From assembly GCF_013248905.1 (NCBI RefSeq), contig NZ_JABRVS010000001.1:1736001-1800000 (forward strand): DNA of 64,000 nt, written 5' to 3'. The position numbers and the translations under genes are program-made. Source of the stretch: Shewanella sp. VB17 (GTDB lineage Bacteria > Pseudomonadota > Gammaproteobacteria > Enterobacterales > Shewanellaceae). Shown in pieces: positions 10,101 through 22,100 of the stretch. The first letter of the stretch is position 1. Each line of letters starts with the position of its first letter. The notes under the pieces are model-generated. The model was given only the letters and a program-made list of their open reading frames with translations, made no database searches and was not told the origin of the DNA.

Positions 10101-13100
10101 GCCAGAGCCTGCGTGGGTGAGTGTTGATAACTACACTGCACCGCGTAATAACCTTGAGACTCAGCTGTGCCAGATTTGGCAGTCGGTATTGGGCCTTGAG
10201 CAGGTCGGCATACACGATAACTTTTTCCGCAGTGGCGGGGATTCAATTACCGCGATTAAATTGGTGGCCGCCATTCGTCGAGAGTTGAATGTTGATTTAG
10301 CCTTGAGTGCATTGTTTGAACAAAAGACCATCGCGGGTATCTCTTTGACGCTGAACGAGCAAATGTTGAATCAGGACGCTAGGGTGGTAATCCCTCATCT
10401 TAATTTGGGTGATAAGGCTCGCTACCCGGTGTCCTTTGCGCAAGCGCGTATGCTGTTTATCGAGCAATTTGAGCAAGGCAGCAGTGCTTATCACATTCCT
10501 TACTTGGCTCAGCTTGATGATAACGTGAATGTGTATTTACTGGAAAAAGCGATTAATGTGGTGAGTGGCCGTCATGCTGTGATGAATAGCGTGTATGGTT
10601 ATAGTGAGTATGGTTATAGTGAGAATAACTATGATGATAGACATGTTGATAAGCATGGCTTTGATGAGTCAGGTATGGCTTATCAACAGGCATTAGACAG
10701 TCATTTAGCCTTTCGCTCACAGACTTGCCATGATGAGGTTGAATTGCTGGCTTTGGTTAAAGCTGATATCGCCCATCCTTTTGATTTGCAACACGAGCCC
10801 AGTTTGCGGCTTAACCATTACCAACTTGCTCAAAGCCAAAGCCAAAGCACAGAGCAAGGTCAATACATCTTACTCATGTGGCACCACATAGCGATGGATG
10901 GCTGGTCAACAGACATCTTTATCCGTGAGCTGGGTGAAGTGTATCAAGCATTAAAGGCGTCACGCGAAATAGACTTACTGGCATTGGACATTAATTACGG
11001 TGACTATGCGGTGTGGCAACGAGACTACTTGCAAGGTGAGGTGGGCACACAGCAGCTTGATTATTGGCGACAGACATTGTCAGGTTATGAGAACTTGGCA
11101 TTGCCAACCGATAAGCCAAGGCCCGCGCAAATCGATTATCGCGGTCAAGACAGTGATTTTATCGTAGACACAGCATTGTCAGCTGAGCTTAGGGCATTAG
11201 CTAAGCAGCAAGAAACCACCCTGTACACAGTATTATTAAGTGCGTTTTACGTGAGTTTGGCCAAATTGACCGGACAAGAGGACATTATTGTTGGCTCGCC
11301 GTCAGATAATCGTCATCACGCCCAGACACAAAGCTTAATCGGCATGTTTGTTAACTCACTGGCACTGAGGACGCAAGTGTCAGGTGACAGCGACATCGCT
11401 GAATTTATCCAAACAGTGCATAAGGTGGTATCACAGGCTAAGTCGAATCAAGATATCCCGTTTGAGCAATTGGTGGATGGATTGGATGTCGAGCGTGATA
11501 GCTCACGTCACCCCATTTTCCAAGTGATGTTCAGCGTGCAGGACTTTGGTACAGACTTTGGCTCAGACTCTAGTCCAGACTCGGGTATGGGTGAAATGAG
11601 CGCGTGTCAGTTGCCGTTTAGCCCAGTCGTTTTAGAAGAGGCAGAAGAAGCACTGTACAGCCCTGCCAAGTTTGATTTGAGCTTGTTCCTTGCCAACAGC
11701 GAAGAAAATATCAGTGGTCAACTCAATTATGCCGTGGGTTTATTTGATGAAACCACCATTAGCCGTATATCAGCAATCTATACCCGGGTATTAACTGCCT
11801 TTGTTGCAGAGCCTACTCAAAAACTGGCAAATATCGATGTGCTTTCCACGCAAGAACGTAATACCTTACTCTATGATTTCAACGACACGGATGCGCCATA
11901 CCCGCAAGATAAAACCTTGCATCAATTGTTTGCTGAGCAAGTGGCTAAAACCCCAGACAATATCGCTTTGGTGTTTGAAGACACGCAGCTCACCTATAAC
12001 GAACTCAATGACAAATCCAACCAGCTTGCGCACATTATCCGTCAAGAATACCTTGCTACCTGTGGCCATGAGCTAAAGGCTGACACACTTATTCCGCTGT
12101 ATTTAGACCGCAGTTTAGAGATGGTGATTAGCATCTTAGCGGTACTCAAAGCGGGCGGGGCCTATGTGCCGATTTCGCCTGAGTATCCGGCAGAGCGCAC
12201 CGAGTTTATCTTAAGCGATACCGCCGCCAAACTAGTGGTGACCCAGTCTCAACACCTTGAAGCGCTAACAGCACTTAGTGACGATAAAACACATCAAATT
12301 AGCTTATTAGCGGCAAACATATTATCTACCTATGTTGATATGCCAACAGAGTCACCAAGCCCTATCAGCACCGCCACAGATTTAGCCTATGTGATTTACA
12401 CCTCGGGTACCACGGGTCAACCTAAAGGGGTAATGATTGAGCACAAAAGTAGTGCCAGTCGAAATCAATATATGTCTTCTCGCGGGGAAACGGCTAAAAA
12501 CACGTATTTGTTTAAAACCAGCTATGTATTTGATGTGTCTGTATCCGATTTGTTTAGCCACTTAAATGTGGGGGCTAAAATAGTGATGGCTCAGTCAAGT
12601 TTCGACATGGATGAAATCATGCATTTACTTGAATTTCATGATATCAATGCTTGCCATTTTGTTCCTTCTCAATTTTCAGCATTATTAGCATCGACTACCT
12701 TGCCTTGTGACTTCGAGCATATTTACTTCAGTGGTGAAAATCTAACACAAGAGCAGCTGGTTCATTTTGATTTTAATCTGACGAAAGTCATTAATTATTA
12801 TGGGCCAACAGAAACGGGTGAAGCGACAAGTTATATGGTCAATTCGCTTAATGCTGCCAGTACCATTGGTCGTCCTTTCAATGATGTAAAAGTCTATGTG
12901 CTGCAAGGAATGGCATTAGCCCCTTTAGGGGCAATAGGTGAATTGTACATCGGTGGTGCAGGTGTTGCCCGCGGTTACCTTAATCGTCCTGAGTTAACCC
13001 AAGCGTGTTTCATTGATAACCCGTTTGCGACAGAAGCTGACATAGCAAAAGGCTACACCCGTTTATACAAAACCGGGGATTTAGTGCGTTACTTACCTAA

Positions 13101-16100
13101 TGGAAACGCTGATGGAAATACTGATGGCAATTTAGAATATTTAGGCCGTAATGACAGTCAGGTTAAAATTCGTGGTTACCGGATTGAATTGGGCGAAATA
13201 GAAACCGCACTATCAAGTCTTGATAGTGTCAAACAAGCGGTGGTGATAGACCGAGAGCGCGAGGGTAATAAATACTTAGCGGCGTATATTATTTCAAACG
13301 AATCACCTCTAGATGGGAAGAGCATAGAGACAGACAGCTTAATTGCATCTCTAACACAGGCCTTACCTGAATACATGGTGCCAGCGACCTTCACTGAAAT
13401 TGATGCCATTCCGTTAACCATTAACGGCAAGTTAGACAGGCGTGCCTTGCCAGAGCCTGCGTGGGTGAGTGTTGATAACTACACTGCACCGCGTAATAAC
13501 CTTGAGACTCAGCTGTGCCAGATTTGGCAGTCGGTGTTGGGCCTTGAGCAGGTCGGCATACACGATAACTTTTTCCGCAGTGGCGGGGATTCAATTACCG
13601 CGATTAAATTGGTGGCCGCCATTCGTCGAGAGTTGAATGTTGATTTAGCCTTGAGTGCATTGTTTGAACAAAAGACCATCGCGGGTATCTCTTTGACGCT
13701 GAACGAGCAAATGTTGAATCAGGACGCTAGGGTGGTAATCCCTCATCTTAATTTGGGTGATAAGGCTCGCTACCCGGTGTCCTTTGCGCAAGCGCGTATG
13801 CTGTTTATCGAGCAATTTGAGCAAGGCAGCAGTGCTTATCATATGCCTTACTTGGCTCAGCTTGATGATAACGTGAATGTGTATTTACTGGAAAAAGCGA
13901 TTAATGTGGTGAGTGGCCGTCATGCTGTGATGAATAGCGTGTATGGTTATAGTGAGTATGACCATGATGAGGCAGGTACGGCTTATCAGCAGGCATTAGA
14001 CAGTCATTTAGCCTTTCGCTCACAGACTTGCCATGATGAGGCTGAATTACTGGCTTTGGTTAAAGCTGATATCGCTCACCCTTTTGATTTACAACACGAG
14101 CCAAGTTTGCGGCTTAACCATTATCAACTTGCTCAAAGCGAAAGCCAAGAGCAAGGTCAATACATCTTACTCATGTGGCACCACATTGCGATGGATGGCT
14201 GGTCAACAGACATCTTTATCCGTGAGCTGGGTGAAGTGTATCAAGCATTAAAGGCGTCACGTGAAATAGACTTACCGGCATTGGACATTAATTACGGTGA
14301 CTATGCTGCGTGGCAACGTGACTACTTGCAAGGTGAGGTGGGCACACAGCAGCTTGATTATTGGCGACAGACATTGTCAGGTTATGAGACCTTGGCATTG
14401 CCAACCGATAAGCCAAGACCCGAGCAAGTCGATTATCGCGGTCAAGACAGTGCTTTTGTATTAGATACTCAATTGTCAACTGAACTCAGGGCGTTAGCTA
14501 AGCAGCAAGAAACCACCCTGTACACAGTATTATTAAGTGCGTTTTACGTGAGTTTGGCCAAATTGACCGGACAAGAGGACATTATTGTTGGCTCGCCTTC
14601 GGATAATCGTCATCACGCTCAGACACAAAGCTTAATCGGCATGTTTGTTAACTCACTGGCACTGAGGGCGCAAGTGTCAGGTGATAGCGACATTGCTGAA
14701 TTTATCCAAACAGTGCATAAGGTGGTATCACAAGCTAAGTCGAATCAAGATATCCCGTTTGAGCAATTGGTGGATGGATTGGATGTCGAGCGTGATAGCT
14801 CGCGGCACCCCATTTTCCAAGTGATGTTCAGTGTGCAGGACTTTGGTGCAGGCTTTGGCTCAGACGCTAGTCCAGACTCGGGTATGGGTGAAATGAGCGC
14901 GTGTCAGTTGCCGTTTAGCCCAGTCGTTTTAGAAGAGGCAGAAGAAGCACTGTACAGCCCTGCCAAGTTTGATTTGAGCTTGTTCCTTGCCAACAGCGAA
15001 GAGAATATCAGTGGTCAACTCAATTATGCCGTGGGTTTATTTGATGAAACGACCATCACCCGTATATCAGCAATGTATACCCGAGTATTAACCGCTTTTG
15101 TTGCAGAGCCTGCTCAAAAACTGGCAAATATCGATGTGCTTTCCGCGCAAGAACGCAATACATTACTCTATGATTTCAACTACACGGATGCGCTGTACCC
15201 GCAAGATAAAACCTTGCATCAATTGTTTACTGAGCAAGTGGCGAAAACCCCAGACAATATCGCTTTGGTATTTGAAGACACGCAGCTCACCTATAACGAA
15301 CTCAATGACAAATCCAACCAGTTAGCCCATGCTATTCGTCAAGAATACCTTGATACCTGTGGCCATGAGCTTATGGCTGACACACTCATTCCGCTGTATT
15401 TAGACCGCAGTCTGGAGATGGTGATAAGTATCTTAGCGGTACTCAAAGCGGGCGGGGCCTATGTGCCGATTTCCCCCGAGTATCCGGCAGAACGAACCCA
15501 GTTTATTTTAACCGATACGGCTGCCAAACTGGTGGTGACCCAGTCGCAGCATCTTGAAGCGCTAACAGCACTTAGTGACGATAAAACACATCAAATTAGC
15601 TTATTAGCGGCAAACATATTATCTACCTATGTTGATATGCCAAAAGAGTCACCAAGCCCTATCAGCACCGCCACTGATTTAGCCTATGTGATTTACACCT
15701 CAGGCACCACAGGAAAACCGAAAGGAGTAATGGTAGAACATGGCAATGGGGTGCACCTTGTCGAGGCCTTAACCCAGCGCTTCAATGTGCAGGAGAGAGA
15801 AAAGGTATTACTGTTTTCATCTTATGTGTTTGATGTGTCGATATTTGAAATATTTGCAGGATTAAGTCAAGGCCTGACGGGTTACATGTGCAGTGAAAGC
15901 GAGCGAGATGTAGTGAGTGTGAGTGATATGCTGGCCAATGAAAGCATTGATATTACCTTGTTACCGCCAGTGATATTATCTCAGCTAACCCCAAGTGACT
16001 TTCCTGCACTGAAAACGGTGGTATCAGGTGGTGACTCACCTTCTTTGGGTTTATTGAACTCATTTAGTGAACATTGTCAGATATTTAATGCGTATGGCCC

Positions 16101-19100
16101 GACTGAAATTACCGTGTGTGCCACGGCCAACGAATATCTTGTAGGCGACAGTGCCAACAATATTGGCCGTGGTGTTAATAATACTAAGCTGTACGTTCTC
16201 GATGAATATTTGCAGCTAACGCCCTTGGGCGCCAGTGGTGAATTATACATCGGTGGTGCGGGTGTGGCGCGCGGTTACCTTAATCGTCCTGAGTTAACCC
16301 AAGCGTGTTTCATTGATAACCCGTTTGCGACAGAAGCTGACATAGCAAAAGGCTACACCCGTTTATACAAAACCGGGGATTTAGTGCGTTACTTGCCTAA
16401 TGGAAGCGCTGATGGAAATGCTAATACTAATGGAAATGCTGCTGGCAATTTAGAATATTTAGGCCGTAATGACAGCCAGGTTAAAATTCGTGGTTACCGG
16501 ATTGAATTGGGCGAAATCGAAACGGCGTTATCCCTTATCGATAGTGTAAAGCAAGCGGTGGTGATAGACCGAGAGCGTGAGGGCAATAAATACTTAGCGG
16601 CGTATATTATTTCTAATGAACAGGTCTTAAATGAGCAGGCTCAGGATAGTCACGCCCTAGATACAGACAGCTTAATTGCCTCTTTGACGCAGGCCTTACC
16701 TGAATACATGGTGCCATCAACGTTCACCGTTATCGATGCCATCCCGTTAACCATTAACGGCAAGCTAGACAGGCGTGCCTTGCCAGAGCCTGCGTGGGTG
16801 AGTGTTGATAACTACACTGCACCGCGCAGCGCACTTGAGACTCAGCTGTGTGAGATTTGGCAGTCGGTGTTGGGCCTTGAGCAGGTGGGGATACACGATA
16901 ACTTTTTCCGCAGTGGCGGTGATTCAATTATCAGTATTCAGCTGGTATCGAAATTACGTCAAGTGGGCTTTACTTTGCAGGTCAAAACGATTTTCGATGC
17001 ACCGACCGTGGCGCAACTTACCAGCATGCTTGAAAAAGAAACTTCATCAGTTGACATCATCGCTGAGCAGGGGCGTCTGGAAGGTGAGTTTGCTTTACTG
17101 CCGATACAAGATTGGTTCTTTAATAAGGCGTGGGCGAGTGCGCATCACTGGAACCAAGCTTTTATGGTGCAGTTGCCAAGCGGTATTGACTTGCCAGCCA
17201 TCGAGCTTGCGCTTGAGCGTTTAGCTGAGCGGCACGATATGCTCCGCGCTCGTTTTACTTTGTCAGAGCCGTTATCGACAGAGCAATTTTCATCAGAGCA
17301 GGCTTATTCAATCAAAAGGTATGGTCAGCGTTACGATGAACTCAGCACAATGTCACCTTTGGTGAGCTGTGATGTGAGTGCCCTGTCTGATGTTGAATTG
17401 CAGCAGCAATTAACCACGTGGCAGAGCCACTTTTCGCTTGATGTTGGCCCCTTATGGCAAGCTGCACATTTGAGCGGCTATATAGACGGTCGTTCGCGGA
17501 TATTCTTTGCGTTTCATCACGTAATTATTGATGCGGTGTCATGGCGAATTATTGCTGAGGATATGCAATTGTTATTAACTGGGCAGAGCTTGCCAGCGAA
17601 AACCAGTAGCTATCGTCAGTGGGTGGCAGCGGTAGGTGATTATGCACAGCAGTCGGTCGATGAATGTGCATATTGGGAACAGGTAACCGCCGAGCTGAAG
17701 CCATTAATTGCACATGAAGCCAAACATCAACAAGTGATGATGTTATCAAATAAGCTAACTGACACCTTATTGCATGAGGCCAATGGCGGATATCACACCG
17801 ACATTAATGATTTATTACTCAGTGCATTAGCCATCGCATTACAAGACACCTTGGGCGAGCCCGTTAATCATATTGTGTTAGAAGGTCATGGGCGAGAGTT
17901 CATTGATGACAGCTTGGATGTGTCACAGACGGTAGGTTGGTTTACCAGCATGTATCCGGTGAAATTAACCGCTGATGAGGATATTGCGGTTAATATTATT
18001 CAAACCAAAGAAATGCTCAGGGCGATGCCACACAAGGGCATTGGTTATGGCGCTTTGCGTCAGGCAGGAAAGCTCACTGGCCCACTGCCTAAGGTGAGTT
18101 TTAACTACCTCGGGCAATTGGGTGGAAAACGTGAAGGCGAAAATGAACGTGATTGGAGTCTCGTCACGGGTGATGCTGGGGTGCAAATGGCCTTGGATAA
18201 TGAGGACGATTTAGCGCTCAATATTAACGGAGCTGTGCAGCAAGGGATGTTGTGTTTCAGTGTGGTATCACGCTTATTCTCTGTGCAAACAACCGCTTTT
18301 GTTGCCGCTTTTGAGGCAGGGCTTGGGGCGGTCATTAACACGGCTCAATGTCAAGCTCAAGCGGGTGGACTTAAAACGCCGAGTGATTATGGCGTTGAAA
18401 AGTTATCATTAACCACCTTGTCTCGATTACAACGTCAGCACGATATTGAAGCTATCTATCCTGCTACTAGTCTACAGCAAGGGTTTATTTACCATCATGT
18501 TAGTCAGCCTCAAGATGATGCTTACCGAGTGCAACTCTTGCTTGATTATCATCAAGAGATAAACCTTGAGGTATACCAGCAAGCCTGGCGTTTGGCGTCA
18601 TTACGTTACCCTATTTTGCGCACCGCGTTTGATTGGCAAGAAGAAATGCTGCAAGTGGTAACGCGCGGAGCCAGTATTGATGAGTCTAATTTTCATTTTC
18701 ATGATATTAGCCATTTATCAGAAAAAGAACGTGAGCTGGCTATTACGGATATTCAGCAGCAAGACCGTTTACTTGGGTTTGATTTAACCCAGCCAGGCTT
18801 AATCCGCTTGACCTTAATTAAGCAGGCTGACAACTTAACCACGGTACTAAAAAGTGAGCACCACAGTATTGCTGACGGTTGGAGCTTACCCGTGTTAATG
18901 CAGGCCGTGCACGGCAACTACGACCAACTTATGGCCGGTGAGACGCCCATTCTCGAGGTTGATAAGGCGTACTTGGCCACGCAACAATACTATCTCGATA
19001 CCAAAGCTGAAACAGATACTTATTGGTCAGACATAAAAGACACCTATCAGGGCACGACTGATTTATCCAATTTGTTAAGTCAAAAAGTGGATTTGGCGCA

Positions 19101-22100
19101 AGTTAAGGCTATTGAAAAGCCAGCGGAGCAAGTGCTCACTATACAAGGTCAAGCGTACGAGAAATTAAAAAGCATGTGCAAAACCCAAGGAGTCACCTTG
19201 AATGTGGCGTTGCAGTTTGCTTGGCATAAATTATTGCAAACCTACAGTGGTGATAGCCAAACGATAGTGGGCACCACGGTCTCGGGCCGAGATGTACCGG
19301 TTGAGGGCATTGAGTCGAGTGTGGGTTTGTACATTAACACCTTGCCCTTGATGGTTAACTGGGAGCAAGCGGCATTAACGGTTGCTGAAGTGTTACAGGC
19401 CATTCAGCGTGATATTGCGGCATTAAACAGCCACAGCGCAGTATCACTGGCGAGCCTGCAACAAGACGGTGAGCGCTTATTTCACAGCTTGTTTGTGTTT
19501 GAAAACTACCCTATGGAAGCGATTAACGAACAGAGGAACGGCGTTGTAAGTGGCTTGGTATTTCGTCAGTCGGTAGAAAAGCTTGATTATCCCTTGTCGG
19601 TGACGGCATTTGAGCATGAGCAAAGTGTGGTGGTTAAATTAGGCTTCAGTGAGGCTTGGTTGAGTTTGCAAGATGTCACTCGTTTGCTCAATCAACTTGA
19701 AAGCATATTAGCTTCAATTGCCGCAGAGCCGGAGCAGTTATGTCGGTCCTTGTCTGTTATCAGTGAAGAGGAGCGCAATATTTTACTCTATAGCTTCAAC
19801 GACACGGATGCGCCATACCCACAAGATAAAACCTTGCATCAATTGTTTGCTGATCAAGTGGCGAAAACCCCAAATAACATCGCTTTGGTGTTTGAAGACA
19901 CGCAGCTCACTTATAACGAACTCAATGACAAATCCAACCAGTTAGCGCACATTATCCGTCAAGAATACCTTGCTATCTGTGGCCATGAGCTAAAGGCTGA
20001 CACACTTATTCCGCTGTATTTAGACCGCAGTCTTGAGATGGTGATAAGTATCTTAGCGGTACTCAAAGCGGGCGGTGCGTATGTGCCGATTTCACCTGAG
20101 TATCCGGCTGAACGAACCCAGTTCATCTTAACTGATACGGCTGCCAAACTGGTGGTGACCCAGTCACAGTATCTTGGCAAGCTAAGCACACTAAGTGATG
20201 AGATAGGCCACCCTATTAGTTTACTGGCAGCAGACATATTATCGGTTGATATTGGTGTGCAGGTCATGATTCCTCCTGCGATGAGCAGCGTTAATGATTT
20301 AGCCTATGTGATTTACACCTCAGGCACCACAGGAAAACCGAAAGGAGTAATGGTAGAACATGGCAATGGGGTGCACCTTGTCGAGGCCTTAACCCAGCGC
20401 TTCAATGTGCAGGAGAGAGAAAAGGTATTACTGTTTTCATCTTATGTGTTTGATGTGTCGATATTTGAAATATTTGCAGGATTAAGTCAAGGCCTGACGG
20501 GGTACATGTGCAGTGAAAGCGAGCGAGATGTAGTGAGTGTGAGTGACATGCTGGCCAATGAGAGCATTGATATTACCTTGTTACCGCCAGTGATATTATC
20601 TCAGCTAACCCCAAGTGACTTTCCTGCACTGAAAACGGTGGTATCAGGTGGTGACTCACCTTCTTTGGGTTTATTGAACTCATTTAGTGAACATTGTCAG
20701 ATATTTAATGCGTATGGCCCGACTGAAATTACCGTGTGTGCCACGGCCAACGAATATCTTGTAGGCGACAGCGCCAACAATATTGGCCGTGGTGTCAATA
20801 ATACTAAGCTGTACGTTCTCGATGAATATTTGCAGCTAACGCCCTTGGGCGCCAGTGGTGAATTATACATCGGTGGTGCAGGTGTTGCCCGCGGTTACCT
20901 TAATCGTCCTGAGTTAACCCAAGCGTGTTTCATTGATAACCCGTTTGCGACAGAAGCTGACATAGCAAAAGGCTACACCCGTTTATACAAAACCGGGGAT
21001 TTAGTGCGTTACTTACCTAATGGAAACGCTGATGGAAATACTGATGGCAATTTAGAATATTTAGGCCGTAATGACAGTCAGGTTAAAATTCGTGGTTACC
21101 GGATTGAATTGGGCGAAATAGAAACCGCACTATCAAGTCTTGATAGTGTCAAACAAGCGGTGGTGATAGACCGAGAGCGCGAGGGTAATAAATACTTAGC
21201 GGCGTATATTATTTCAAACGAATCACCTCTAGATGGGAAGAGCATAGAGACAGACAGCTTAATTGCATCTCTAACACAGGCCTTACCTGAATACATGGTG
21301 CCAGCGACCTTCACTGAAATTGATGCCATTCCGTTAACCATTAACGGCAAGTTAGACAGGCGTGCCTTGCCAGAGCCTGCGTGGGTGAGTGTTGATAACT
21401 ACACTGCACCGCGCAATAACCTTGAGACTCAGCTGTGCCAGATTTGGCAGTCGGTGTTGGGCCTTGAGCAGGTGGGGATACACGATAACTTTTTCCGTAG
21501 TGGCGGTGATTCGATTTCGGCGATTAAGTTGACTGCAATGATCCGAGCTCAGTTAAGTATCGATATACCACTTAGTATATTTTTTAGTCATGCGACTATT
21601 TCTTCTTTATGTGAATGGTTTTATAACGATAGATATCAAGATCATTTACTGCAACATTTAACCCCTGAGTCTAGTGCATTGAATAAGTTGTTTATGATCC
21701 ATGGTGCAGGCTCTGGCAGTGAAGTCTATGTACCGCTAGCATTAGCGTTGGCTGATAAATTTAATTGTATCGGTATCGATAATTATAACCATAGCTCGAC
21801 AGTTAACATATCGTCTTTACAGCAAATGGCGGCAATGTATGTTGACCTGATACTTGCTCATACTTCAATTTCTGAATCAATTCATCTTTTAGGGTGGTCG
21901 TTAGGCGGTCAATTAGCCTTGGAAATGGCCTATCTACTGGAGTCTCGTGGTGCGAAAGATATTAAGGTGTTCTTACTTGATTCAGTCATGAACTCTGAGT
22001 CTATTAATAGGTTAAGGCGGCAACAGGATATACCATCATCCCAGCTAAAAATAAGAGCTAGGTTGCATGAGTCAGGTAACATTGATTTAAATTATATTGA

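Noticed and set aside
9828..21350. Repeated 84-codon minus-strand open frames at 9828, 13176 and 21096
   Set aside because: They recur only because the NRPS A domains repeat; they are antisense shadows without ribosome sites.
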